From: CAZXGD01 sp046350455
Lineage (GTDB): Bacteria > Planctomycetota > Phycisphaerae > Phycisphaerales > SM1A02
Assembly: GCA_046350455.1 (NCBI GenBank)
Contig: JAXMAM010000004.1
Coordinates: forward strand, 62,001 to 126,000
Length of the DNA stretch: 64,000 nt
Reading direction: 5' to 3'
Made by a program: the position numbers and the translations under genes
The notes under the pieces: model-generated
Told to the model about the DNA's origin: nothing
What the model saw: the letters and a program-made list of their open reading frames with translations, nothing else
The model's database searches: none
In this document: one piece after another, positions 27,002-35,185 of the stretch
How the letters are laid out: each line of letters begins with the position of its first letter
Numbering within the stretch: the first letter of the stretch is position 1

Positions 27002-27170
27002 AGAAAAGAAACTGAGTGAAAGGTTCCCGAAATTCCGTGACGAATTTTCGAATCTGCCCCCGAGTTGTTTCCCCCCCTCCCAAAGCCGGGTTACCTTTGG
27101 GACACCATAACCGACCGATCACGTGGCGGTCGGGTGGCTTTTTGTGACTCCACTGCTTAAGGAGAGTCTG
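27002..27170 (+). promoter_or_regulatory. Structured 5' leader of the large Cys-rich surface protein
   Basis: The gap holds two consecutive hairpins. TCCCAAAG at 27078-27085 pairs with CTTTGGGA at 27095-27102. CCGACCG at 27111-27117 pairs with CGGTCGG at 27127-27133 and is followed by GTGGCTTTTTG, so the second looks like an intrinsic terminator placed before the gene. A TAAGGAGA Shine-Dalgarno follows, six bases before ATG 27171. Attenuation or mRNA stabilisation is possible. I see no convincing -35/-10 in the A+T-richer 27002-27060 part. Confidence 0.5.
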
Positions 27171-30100
27171 ATGAATTCGTGGAAGCTTTTTGGCACGGCT
27201 ACAGCCGTCGCCCTGACCGTGGCGTGTTCCACGGCCATGGGCCAGACGTGTTCCTCGCCGTTCCCCGCTGGCGTCGGCGATACGCCGGTGGCTACTACAA
27301 CGGGCACTGCCCTCGACCTGCTCGGCATCTGTGATCCAGGGCCGTTCGGCGACGAGATGGTGCACAACCCAACCTGGTACGTGTTTGTCGCTCCAACGAC
27401 AGACAACTACACCGTCAAGACCTGCGGCTCGGTGGATTTCGATTCCCGCCTCGCAGTGCTGACGGACTGCAACAATCCCGGCACAACGCTGGCGTGCAAC
27501 GACGATGGTGGAGCATCCTGCCTGGTCATTGGCAGCGGCTTCCCCTACGCCAGCTCGCTGACGTTCGCAGCCGTTGAAGGCCAGACCTACTACATCGCAG
27601 TCGGTGGCTACTCCGACTTCGATACCGGCTCTGGTTCGATGAACATCGCAGTGGCCGGCGGCGGTGGCGGCACCGGCGACGGCGGCAGCGTGGACTGCGG
27701 TACTGCCGAACTCGCGGTTGAGGGCGTGAACAACGTCAGCAACCTGGGTGGCGTGACCACCATTGACCTGACCGGCCTGTGCAACCCAGGACCGTTCGGC
27801 GACGACCAGATTCACCTGGCCGTGTGGTTCCAGTTCACGGCCAGCCAGACCTGCAACTACAGCATCGACACCTGCAACCAGGTGGACTTCGATAGCCGTA
27901 TCGCTGTCTTCACCAGCTGCGACATCTCGTCGGTCATCACCTGCAACGATGACGGCGACGCCAGCTGCCTGGTGACCAGCACTGGCTTCCCCTACGCAAG
28001 CCGCGTTGACTTCGCTGCAACTGCCGGCACCACGTACTACGTGGCCATCGGTGGTTACTCGGATGCCGACCTCGGCTCCGGCACGTTCACCATCACGGTG
28101 TGCGCTGCTGAGCAGGCTTCGTGCGACAACAGCACGCAGGACTGCTGCGTGGCTGGTTCCGCTCCATTCTGCTCTGACTCCACCTGCTGCAACCTGGTGT
28201 GCGGGTTCGACCCGTTCTGCTGCGGCACGACGTGGGACAGCATCTGCGCATCTGAAGCAGCTTCGGCCTGCATCGTGTGCGGTGGTTCGGGTGGCTGCGG
28301 TGGCGGCACGCAGGATTGCTGCGTGGCCGGCAGCGCTCCATTCTGCTCGGATGCTGATTGCTGCAGCGCTGTCTGCGCAATCGACACGTTCTGCTGCGGC
28401 ACGCAGTGGGACGCCATCTGCGCCAGCGAAGCAAGCGCCCTCTGCGCAATCTGCGCCGTGGCGTGCGATGGCCCCGATGCCAACTACACCGAGCTGGAGC
28501 TCTGCGGCGAAGACACCAACGGTGGCGGCAACGCTGCCGACTGCGCTGCTGAAATCGTTCCTTATCCTTGCGTGATCGCTGGTACGTACTGGTCCAGCAC
28601 CTCGCTGCGCGACACCGACTGGTATGAGTTCACCATCGGCACCGCTCAGGAAGTGACTGTCAGCCTGTACACCTCGGGTGCTGGCTTCTGCGGCATCACG
28701 GATACCGGCTGCAACCTCACCTACACCGTGTTCGGCACGTCGGCCACCACTGGTTGCCCACGCTCCTTCACGATCTGCCTCCCAGCCGGTACCTACCGCG
28801 CTGTGGCGCTGATGTCGGTGTTCGCGGACCTCCCCTGCGGTGGTGCCTCGAACGACTACATCCTGGAGATCAACGGTGTGGATTGCGACGCTTCCGCCCC
28901 TGCGAACGATGAGTGCGAAGGCGCCATCGAAGTCCCAGCGGCAGGCGGCACCGAGAACTTCGACACGACCTTTGCCACGACCAGCGGTCTGGCTCTGGAT
29001 CCATCGTGCGACGAAGGCTTCGGCACCACGTTCGTGAAGGACGTCTGGTACAAGTGGACCCCCACCTGCGATGGCAGCGCTGAGGTCTCCACCTGCAACA
29101 GCGCCACCTTCGACACCCGCCTTGCGGTGTACACGGACTGCTTCGGCAGCCTGGTGGCCTGCAACGACGACGGTGCAGGCTGCGGCCTGACCAGCGACGT
29201 CATCTTCCCGGTGACAACTGGCCAGACCTACTACATCCGCGTGGGCGGCTACAGCGGCGGCGGCACGGGTTCCGTGTCGTTCAGCTGCGTGGTGCCGATC
29301 ACCAACGATGAGTGCCTGACCGCCACGCCAATCTTGAACGGCACCACGGCGTTCTCCACGGTGGGCGCAACCACCAGTGGCCTGGCGCTGGATCCATCGT
29401 GCGACGAAGGCTTCGGTACGAACTTCGTCAACGACATCTGGTTCTCCTACGTCGCCACCTGCAACGAGACGGTCACCGTCTCCACCTGCAACGACGCGAC
29501 GTTTGACACGCGTCTGGCTGCGTACTCGGATTGCGATGGCACCCTCGTCGCCTGCAACGACGATGGCGCTGGCTGCGGTCTGACCAGCAGCATGTCGTTC
29601 ACTGCCACGCAGGGCACCACCTACTACATCCGTGTGGGTGGCTACTCTGGCAGCGGCTCGGGCAACCTCACCATCTCCTGCGGGAGCGGTGGCGGCGGCC
29701 TGACCAATGACGACTGCTCCACCCCCACCAACGCGAATGACGGCGCCAACGCCTTCACCAACGTGGGTGCGACCTCTGGCGAGCCATCCACCTCGCCAGC
29801 TGAGTGCGGTTCGTTCGGCACCGGCTTCTACAACGACGTGTGGTTCTCCTACACGCCGTCGTTCAGCGGTACCGCCACGTTCAGCCTGTGCGGCACGGCC
29901 TCCTTCGACACCCGTCTGGAACTCTGGGTTGGTTGCCCAGATCAGGGCGGCGTCCTGGTGGCGTGCAACGATGACGGTTCTGGTTGCACGGGCTTCACCA
30001 GCCTGATGACCGCATCCGTCGCGTGCAACACCAAGTACCTGGTCCGCATCGGTGCCTACAGCACCACGGGCTTCGGTTCTGGCACGCTGAACATCACTCC

Positions 30101-30293
30101 TGGCACGACGCCATGCTCGACGCCATGCCCAGGTGACCTGGACAACTCTGGTACGGTGGACGGCACCGACCTGGGTCTGCTCCTGGGCAGCTGGGGTCCA
30201 TGCTCGGGTTGCGCGGCTGACCTGGACAACTCGGGTGTGGTGGACGGCACCGACCTGGGTCTGCTCCTGGGTGCCTGGGGTCCGTGCAGCTGA
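27171..30293 (+). CDS. Large secreted repeat protein with Cys-rich modules and paired dockerin-like C-terminus
   Basis: 1040 residues. The signal peptide MNSWKLFGTATAVALTVACS is followed by five related beta domains of about 120-135 residues (DNA about 27240-27650, 27690-28100, 28900-29290, 29300-29685, 29700-30095). Each has TCGSVDFDSRLAV-like, LACNDDG-like and YYIAVGGYS-like blocks, reminiscent of bacterial pre-peptidase C-terminal (PPC) domains. Between the second and third lie two Cys-rich modules with CC-x-x-VC and CCGT-x-WD-x-IC, then another beta segment. The C-terminus has two DLDNSG-VDGTDLGLLLG repeats, dockerin-type calcium loops. A strong Shine-Dalgarno, leader and terminator suggest an abundant exported protein (inference). 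Confidence 0.85.
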   Translation: MNSWKLFGTATAVALTVACSTAMGQTCSSPFPAGVGDTPVATTTGTALDLLGICDPGPFGDEMVHNPTWYVFVAPTTDNYTVKTCGSVDFDSRLAVLTDCNNPGTTLACNDDGGASCLVIGSGFPYASSLTFAAVEGQTYYIAVGGYSDFDTGSGSMNIAVAGGGGGTGDGGSVDCGTAELAVEGVNNVSNLGGVTTIDLTGLCNPGPFGDDQIHLAVWFQFTASQTCNYSIDTCNQVDFDSRIAVFTSCDISSVITCNDDGDASCLVTSTGFPYASRVDFAATAGTTYYVAIGGYSDADLGSGTFTITVCAAEQASCDNSTQDCCVAGSAPFCSDSTCCNLVCGFDPFCCGTTWDSICASEAASACIVCGGSGGCGGGTQDCCVAGSAPFCSDADCCSAVCAIDTFCCGTQWDAICASEASALCAICAVACDGPDANYTELELCGEDTNGGGNAADCAAEIVPYPCVIAGTYWSSTSLRDTDWYEFTIGTAQEVTVSLYTSGAGFCGITDTGCNLTYTVFGTSATTGCPRSFTICLPAGTYRAVALMSVFADLPCGGASNDYILEINGVDCDASAPANDECEGAIEVPAAGGTENFDTTFATTSGLALDPSCDEGFGTTFVKDVWYKWTPTCDGSAEVSTCNSATFDTRLAVYTDCFGSLVACNDDGAGCGLTSDVIFPVTTGQTYYIRVGGYSGGGTGSVSFSCVVPITNDECLTATPILNGTTAFSTVGATTSGLALDPSCDEGFGTNFVNDIWFSYVATCNETVTVSTCNDATFDTRLAAYSDCDGTLVACNDDGAGCGLTSSMSFTATQGTTYYIRVGGYSGSGSGNLTISCGSGGGGLTNDDCSTPTNANDGANAFTNVGATSGEPSTSPAECGSFGTGFYNDVWFSYTPSFSGTATFSLCGTASFDTRLELWVGCPDQGGVLVACNDDGSGCTGFTSLMTASVACNTKYLVRIGAYSTTGFGSGTLNITPGTTPCSTPCPGDLDNSGTVDGTDLGLLLGSWGPCSGCAADLDNSGVVDGTDLGLLLGAWGPCS
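28995..29416 (+). repeat. Direct DNA repeat within the surface-protein beta domains
   Basis: A 29-base block is identical at 28995-29023 and 29388-29416 (beginning CTGGATCCATCGTGCG), 393 bases apart, exactly 131 codons. It marks a recent duplication of one beta domain inside the gene. The in-frame spacing means recombination would change domain number without disrupting the frame. Confidence 0.8.
30135..30290 (+). repeat. Tandem dockerin-like repeat, 84-base period
   Basis: Two copies start at 30135 and 30219. They share long identical runs such as GTGGACGGCACCGACCTGGG and CTGCTCCTGGG. Each encodes one Asp-rich loop plus LGLLLG and a WGPC ending. The same pair ends the neighbouring protein at about 32083-32235. 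Confidence 0.85.
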
Positions 30294-30321
30294 CGGAATC
30301 CCCGAGTGACCTGTGATTCTC

Positions 30322-30358
30322 GCCCCTCCGGCCTTCGGGCCGGAGGGGCTTTCTTTTT
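30322..30358 (+). terminator. Strong rho-independent terminator with TTCG tetraloop
   Basis: A perfect 12-bp stem, GCCCCTCCGGCC at 30322-30333 and GGCCGGAGGGGC at 30338-30349, closes a TTCG loop and is followed by TTTCTTTTT. It lies 29 bases after the large surface-protein stop and is the best terminator in the window. Confidence 0.95.
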
Positions 30359-30420
30359 GCTCCGCGCCAGTCGGGGGGATATGTTTCCCTGTTTGGCGCG
30401 TACACCCTGTTGGCCCCCAC

Positions 30421-32241
30421 ATGACCACCCGAGCCCCTGCCATCCTTGCGTCTGTCCTCTGTCTTCTGCTGGGGGCCAGCGCTGCCCATGCCCAGAGCGG
30501 CTGCGGCAACGCCAATGCACCCAGCTGCCTGCAGGTCCATGGCGCTGGCGGGTGCAACAACGCCGCCTGCTGCAACACCGTCTGCGGGTTCTCGCCAGAC
30601 TGCTGCCTGGTGGCCTGGGACGAGGTCTGCGTGGAACTGGCCAACCAGAACTGCCCCACCCTCTGCGGCGCCTCCTCTGCTGGCGACTGCCGCGTGGCGC
30701 ACGCCAACCCAGCCTGCAACGACGAGGCCTGCTGCACCCTGGTGTGCACGCTGGACCCAGCCTGCTGCCAGTTTGACTGGGACTTCCTGTGCGCATTCCA
30801 GGCCGAGCAGAACTGCGCGCCGCCACCACCTGTGGAATGCGGCGCGGCTGGCTCTGGCAGCTGCACCACCCCGCACGGCACGCCTGCCTGCAGCGACACT
30901 GCCTGCTGCAACCTGATCTGCGGCCTGGACCCCACCTGCTGCACGCAGTCGTGGGACTTCATCTGCGTGCAGCTGGCGCTGACCTATTGCGGCGGGTGCA
31001 ACCTGACCTGCCCAGCAGCATCCACGCTTGAGAACGAGAGCTGCAATGTGCGCGCCAACGATGCGTGCATCAGCGGCCAGGTGCCAGAGCCCATCACCTG
31101 CGGCATGACCGTCTGCGGCACCATTGATGGGCAGATGGAGCAGGGTTTCTGGGCAGGCGATCGCGACGCCTACAGCTTCACCGCGGTGGACACCAACGGC
31201 GATGGACAGGTGAAGCTCACCCTGCGCCTCGCCTCAGAGTTTCCTGCGTTTGCAGCGCTGGTGCCAGCCTCGTGCCCAGTGGTGCTCCCCTCCTCTCCGC
31301 TGCATGTCAACGCCTCCAACTGCCTGCAGCAAAGCGTCAGCGCCTGTGTGCCTCCGGGCAACTACTGGATTCTGGTCACAGCCGGCACCTATCCAACAGC
31401 AAGCTCCTCCCAGCCGCTGGACTGCCTGATTGATCCGCGGTACTCCCTGGTGCTGGAGTGCGCCCAGGCTGGCTGCGGCCCTGTGTGCGGCGTGCCGTCA
31501 GCTGGCTCCTGCTACGCCCAGCATTCCACCCCAGGCTGCGACAACGCCGCCTGCTGCACCCTGGTCTGCTCTGCTGATCCGTACTGCTGTTCGGTGGCCT
31601 GGGACGCGGAATGCGTGGCCAGTGCTGGCAGCAACTGCGGCCTGCCTGCCCCAGCCAACGACGACTGCGCCAACGCAGCGCCCATCGCCACCGGCGCCAC
31701 GGTCCAGTTCAACACGGCTGGCGCCACCGTCAGCGCGCCCACGCTTCCGCCCCAGTGCGAGCAGGGCGAGGGCATCGCCATCGGCCGCGACATCTGGTTC
31801 AGCTACACCGCCACGTGCAGCGGCAACCTGGCCATCAGCACCTGCGGCAGCGCCACAGACCTGCGGCTTGTGGTCTACACCGGCAGCTGCGGCGAACTTC
31901 AGTGGGTGGCGTGCGACACCGACAACATCCTCTGCCAGCCTGTGGGCGGCGCGCGCGTGCAGTTCACTGCTTCCTGCGGACAGACCTACCTGATCCGCGT
32001 GGGTGGCGACTCCAGCGCACAGCTTGGCCCTGGCCAGCTCACTGTGACCTGCCCTGGTCCGGCCTGCCCCTCCAACTGCCCACAGGACCTGGATGGCAGC
32101 GGCGTGGTGGATGGAACTGACCTGGGCCTCCTCCTGGGCGCGTGGAGCACCACCGGCCCCGGCGACATTGACAACAGCGGCGTGGTGGACGGCACGGACC
32201 TCGGCCTCCTGCTGGGCGCGTGGGGCCCCTGCGGCGGCTGA
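30421..32241 (+). CDS. Secreted Cys-rich repeat protein with paired dockerin-like C-terminus
   Basis: 606 residues. The signal peptide ends near AAHAQSG. Four copies of a Cys-rich module of about 45 residues are visible (three in tandem at about residues 20-195 and one at about 355-400). Each follows C-x-x-x-H-x-x-PxC-N/D-x-ACC-x-x-VC-x-x-DP-x-CC-x-x-x-WD-x-x-C. A beta domain lies between them (with DRDAYSFTAVDTNGDG) and a PPC-like domain with DIWFSYTATCSGN follows. The C-terminus has two DGSGVVDGTDLGLLLG/DNSGVVDGTDLGLLLG repeats. About ten Cys per module imply extensive disulfides outside the cytoplasm. It is a paralogue-like companion of the upstream gene, separated by the strong terminator. 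Function unknown. Confidence 0.85.
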   Translation: MTTRAPAILASVLCLLLGASAAHAQSGCGNANAPSCLQVHGAGGCNNAACCNTVCGFSPDCCLVAWDEVCVELANQNCPTLCGASSAGDCRVAHANPACNDEACCTLVCTLDPACCQFDWDFLCAFQAEQNCAPPPPVECGAAGSGSCTTPHGTPACSDTACCNLICGLDPTCCTQSWDFICVQLALTYCGGCNLTCPAASTLENESCNVRANDACISGQVPEPITCGMTVCGTIDGQMEQGFWAGDRDAYSFTAVDTNGDGQVKLTLRLASEFPAFAALVPASCPVVLPSSPLHVNASNCLQQSVSACVPPGNYWILVTAGTYPTASSSQPLDCLIDPRYSLVLECAQAGCGPVCGVPSAGSCYAQHSTPGCDNAACCTLVCSADPYCCSVAWDAECVASAGSNCGLPAPANDDCANAAPIATGATVQFNTAGATVSAPTLPPQCEQGEGIAIGRDIWFSYTATCSGNLAISTCGSATDLRLVVYTGSCGELQWVACDTDNILCQPVGGARVQFTASCGQTYLIRVGGDSSAQLGPGQLTVTCPGPACPSNCPQDLDGSGVVDGTDLGLLLGAWSTTGPGDIDNSGVVDGTDLGLLLGAWGPCGG

Positions 32242-32243
32242 TC

Positions 32244-33725
32244 TCAACGCGCAGCGGCTTCGGCCCGCACCTGGTCCGCCAGCGGGCGCCGCATGACCTT
32301 GCCGGTGCCATTGCGCGGCAGCCGCTCCAGCACGCGGAACTCCTTGGGCACCTTGTAGACGGGCAGCGTGTCGCGGCAATGCGCCCGCACCGCCGCCTCG
32401 TCCCACGCAGCGCCCTCGTGCAGCTCCACAAACGCCACCGGCACCTCGCCGCGCGCCGGATCTGGCAGCCCCACCACAGCGCTGTCCTTCACCAGGGGGT
32501 GGTGGTTCAGCACCTCCTCGATCTCGCGCGGGAAGACGTTCTCACCGCTGATGATCAGCATCTCCTTGATGCGGCCGGTGATGTACAGGAACCCGTCCGC
32601 GTCAAACCGGCCCATGTCGCCAGTCTTGAAGAAGCCATCCGCATCAAAGACCTGCGCCGTGAGGTCTGGCAGGTTGTAGTAGCCCTTCATGACGTTGCCG
32701 CCCTTGATGCGGATCTCGCCATCCTGGCCGGCTGGCAGCACCGCGCCATCTGGGCCCACGATGCGCTCCTCCACGCCGTGGAGAGCTGGTCCAACTGAGT
32801 GCGGGCGGTACTCCTGCGGCATGCACCAGTTGGTCACGGGGCTGGTCTCAGTGAGGCCGTATCCCTCGTTGATGCGCTTGCCGAACTTCTTGAAGAACGC
32901 GTCTGCCACCTTGTCCGGCAGCGGCTCTGACCCGCTCACCACGTACTGCACCGACTGAAAGTCATCGGCCTGGCCACTGCGGGTGGAGACCAATGCGTTG
33001 TACATGCTGGGAATGGCCACAAAGACTGTCGGCCGCTGGGTGCGCATGACGTCCAGCACCCTGCCAGGCACAAACCGGGCGGAATAGACCGCCCTGCATC
33101 CCTGGGCCAGGGGCAGCAGCGTGAGCACGGTGAGCGCAAAGCTGTGGAACTGCGGCAGCACCCCGTACATGGTGTCCTTGGGACCAAAATGCGCCCGCTC
33201 CACCACCTGGCGGATGTTGGTGGCCAGGTTGCCAGCGGTCAGCATGACGCCCTTGGGTCGGCCAGAGGTGCCGGACGTGTACAGGATGACGGCTGTCCAG
33301 TCGTCTGGCTGGCTGGGACCAAGGCGCACCGGTGGCACGCCCTTGTAGGCCAGCTCGTCCATCAGGATGTGCGTCACGCCGGGCAGAGGTCCGCCGATGT
33401 GCTCCAGCATGGGCTTGACGGCGATCACCGCGTCCAGCCCGGCATCCTGCACGATGTACTCCAGGTCGCTGCGGCTGAGCAGGTAGTTCAGCGGCACCAC
33501 CGTGCGGCCGGCCTGCCAGCACGCCAGCAGCGCTGCTGGGAAGAGCCCAGAGGTTGGCAGCAGCACCCCCACGTTGGACGCTTTGCTGTGGGTGCGGAGT
33601 TCCCGCGCCACGTGCCAGCTGGCCACTGCCAGCGAAGCGCCGGTCCACTCGCGAAGGTCGTCCTTCACCAGGGGTCGAAAGGCGCGCCGGAGCAACGACT
33701 GTTGAATCTGTCGGAGCAGGTTCAT
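32244..33725 (-). CDS. AMP-binding acyl-CoA synthetase/ligase
   Basis: 493 residues from ATG 33725, preceded by AAGGAC. Adenylate-forming motifs are complete: YTSGTSGRPKGVML (about 147-160), YGLTETSPVTN, TGDMGRFDADGFLYITGR, and the catalytic Lys in LPRNGTGKVMRR near the C-terminus. It activates a carboxylic acid, probably a fatty acid, to an acyl-adenylate and then acyl-CoA. The N-terminus is shorter than in long-chain ligases. No linked fatty-acid genes. It converges with the Cys-rich gene (two-base gap) and diverges from the SPOR lipoprotein gene (30-base gap). Confidence 0.9.
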   Translation of the reverse strand: MNLLRQIQQSLLRRAFRPLVKDDLREWTGASLAVASWHVARELRTHSKASNVGVLLPTSGLFPAALLACWQAGRTVVPLNYLLSRSDLEYIVQDAGLDAVIAVKPMLEHIGGPLPGVTHILMDELAYKGVPPVRLGPSQPDDWTAVILYTSGTSGRPKGVMLTAGNLATNIRQVVERAHFGPKDTMYGVLPQFHSFALTVLTLLPLAQGCRAVYSARFVPGRVLDVMRTQRPTVFVAIPSMYNALVSTRSGQADDFQSVQYVVSGSEPLPDKVADAFFKKFGKRINEGYGLTETSPVTNWCMPQEYRPHSVGPALHGVEERIVGPDGAVLPAGQDGEIRIKGGNVMKGYYNLPDLTAQVFDADGFFKTGDMGRFDADGFLYITGRIKEMLIISGENVFPREIEEVLNHHPLVKDSAVVGLPDPARGEVPVAFVELHEGAAWDEAAVRAHCRDTLPVYKVPKEFRVLERLPRNGTGKVMRRPLADQVRAEAAAR

Positions 33726-33755
33726 GGGGGTCCTTGCGCAAGGTACGATACGCCC

Positions 33756-34583
33756 GTGCGAAGGATCGCCAAGACGCCCCTGGCCAGGATGGCCGTGGCC
33801 GCTGCGCTCGCTGCGTGGCTGGCTGCGTGCGGTCCCACTCCAACCCAGCAGTACACCGACGCCTTGGACGCCTGGAAGCAGCGCCAGTACGCCACAGCGT
33901 ATTCCGGCGCGCGAGAGGCGCAGTCCGCCGCACAGCAGGCCAACGACACCGAGCTCCGCGACAAGGCGGCGTACCTGAGCGGCCTGGCTGCCTTCCAGCT
34001 GGGAAGGATGGACGATGCTGGCCGCGCGTTTGCCACCGCTGCCAAGAGCTCCGACCGCGAGTTGTCCGGCCGCGCCAAGGCCATGATGGCTGGCGTGGCT
34101 GTGGATCAAGGGCGCTGGTCTGATGCGTCCGACCTGTACGCCGATGCCGCCACCCTGCTCAAGGGTGCCGAGGCAGATCGGGCGCGGAGTCTGTCGCAGG
34201 AAGCAGCCTCGCGCGCTGCCGCTGGCAAGGCGCGCGTGACGCGCACGCCTTCAGACGACAGCACCACGGGCAAGATCACCACCACGCCTCAGCCACGCCC
34301 ACCCGTCCGCACCACAGACGCAGACAACGGCGCTGTCGGCTCGTTCACCATCGTCGCTGGCACCTATGGCAGCGAAGTGGCAGCCCGCCAGCGCGCCACG
34401 CTCCTGGCCGACCAGGCCCGCCGCGCTGGGGTGGGGAGCCCGCGCGTGGTGCCATCCTCTGCGCCGCGCGGCCGCGTGTGGCTGGTGGAAGTGGGCGTCT
34501 TTTCCGACCGCGCCAAGGCCCAGACAGCCCTGAAGAAGCTCCCGATCTCCGACGGCATCGTGGCCCCCACGCAGCAGAAATAA
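33756..34583 (+). CDS. Lipoprotein with TPR-like helices and C-terminal SPOR domain
   Basis: 275 residues from GTG 33756, which gives a basic signal peptide RRIAKTPLAR and lipobox WLAAC. ATG 33789 would drop the basic region. Residues about 30-155 form TPR-like Ala-rich helices (YATAYSGAREAQSAAQ, GRWSDASDLYADAATL). The last 80 residues form a SPOR domain (SFTIVAGTYGSEVAA, VWLVEVGVFSDRAKAQTAL). SPOR binds denuded septal peptidoglycan, so a division-site or wall-remodelling role is likely (inference). Divergent from the acyl-CoA ligase. Confidence 0.85.
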   Translation: MRRIAKTPLARMAVAAALAAWLAACGPTPTQQYTDALDAWKQRQYATAYSGAREAQSAAQQANDTELRDKAAYLSGLAAFQLGRMDDAGRAFATAAKSSDRELSGRAKAMMAGVAVDQGRWSDASDLYADAATLLKGAEADRARSLSQEAASRAAAGKARVTRTPSDDSTTGKITTTPQPRPPVRTTDADNGAVGSFTIVAGTYGSEVAARQRATLLADQARRAGVGSPRVVPSSAPRGRVWLVEVGVFSDRAKAQTALKKLPISDGIVAPTQQK

Positions 34584-34727
34584 ATTGGTGCCTGGCACTC
34601 CTGTCCCTACTTTCTGACAATCGGAGGCGCACCGGTAGGCCGAAAGCAGTCGGCAGGCGCCGCGGACACGCCACGGGCACCGCGCCCGCGCACGCTGCGC
34701 GCACACGCTCCGCGCGCTGCACCCCAG
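34584..34727. other. Intergenic gap with short GTGCC/GGCAC palindrome
   Basis: The 144-base gap between the convergent SPOR and globin genes contains GTGCCTGGCAC at 34588-34598, a perfect inverted repeat around one base, just after the SPOR stop. The stem is too short for a convincing terminator. The rest is G+C-rich with no gene that I can support. Confidence 0.4.
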
Positions 34728-35180
34728 TCACCCAGCGCCTGGCCCTGTGTTGATCAGGAACGTCGCAGCGTGCTCGAAGTACCGGATCATCTCGGTCCGC
34801 TCTGCATCTGGGATGCCAGCGTCCGCCAGCGCACCCTTCATGGTGTCCATCCAGTCATCTCTGGCAGCCTGGTCAATGCGGAACTGCATGTGCCGCATGC
34901 GGAGCCTTGGGTGCCCCTTCCGCGCGCTGTACTCCATGGGTCCGCCGAAATACTGGATCAGGAACTCTGCCTGGTTGCGAATGGCTTCCTGCAGGTCCTG
35001 CGGAAACATGGGCCGAAGGCGCGGGTGCACATCAATGCGCGCATAGAACGCCCGCGCAATGCGCCAGAACGGCTCTGGACCACCCAGCCGCTCATAGACC
35101 GTCACCCCCTCTACATGCCGCCCCGGAGCGGCCGGCGAAGGCTGCCATGGAACACCAGGAACATCGTTTGAGGAAGCCAT
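34728..35180 (-). CDS. Truncated haemoglobin, group II-like
   Basis: 150 residues. After a 25-residue Pro-rich start, the globin begins VTVYERLGGPEPFWRIARAFYARID, followed by FLIQYFGGPMEYSARKGHPRLRMRHMQFRI. The HPRLRMRH stretch carries the proximal His, and RDDWMDTM supplies the conserved Trp of group II. These proteins bind oxygen or nitric oxide. The ATG at 35180 lies only five bases from the divergent neighbour's most upstream start. A start nearer VTVYERL cannot be excluded. Confidence 0.9.
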   Translation of the reverse strand: MASSNDVPGVPWQPSPAAPGRHVEGVTVYERLGGPEPFWRIARAFYARIDVHPRLRPMFPQDLQEAIRNQAEFLIQYFGGPMEYSARKGHPRLRMRHMQFRIDQAARDDWMDTMKGALADAGIPDAERTEMIRYFEHAATFLINTGPGAG

Positions 35181-35185
35181 GCCCT

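Noticed and set aside
28120..30290. Regular repeats in the surface-protein gene as a possible CRISPR or intergenic repeat array
   Set aside because: The repeats are in frame, vary at third positions, differ in period and encode recognisable protein modules.
26997..30962. A 1321-codon minus-strand open frame opposite the Cys-rich surface protein
   Set aside because: It is antisense to a gene with a signal peptide, repeated domains, strong ribosome site and terminator; its translation is an Ala/Gly/Val/Arg-rich shadow.
34588..34598. GTGCCTGGCAC palindrome as an insertion-sequence remnant or REP element
   Set aside because: It is only 11 bases, no second copy or transposase was noticed in the window, and it could be chance or a weak terminator stem.
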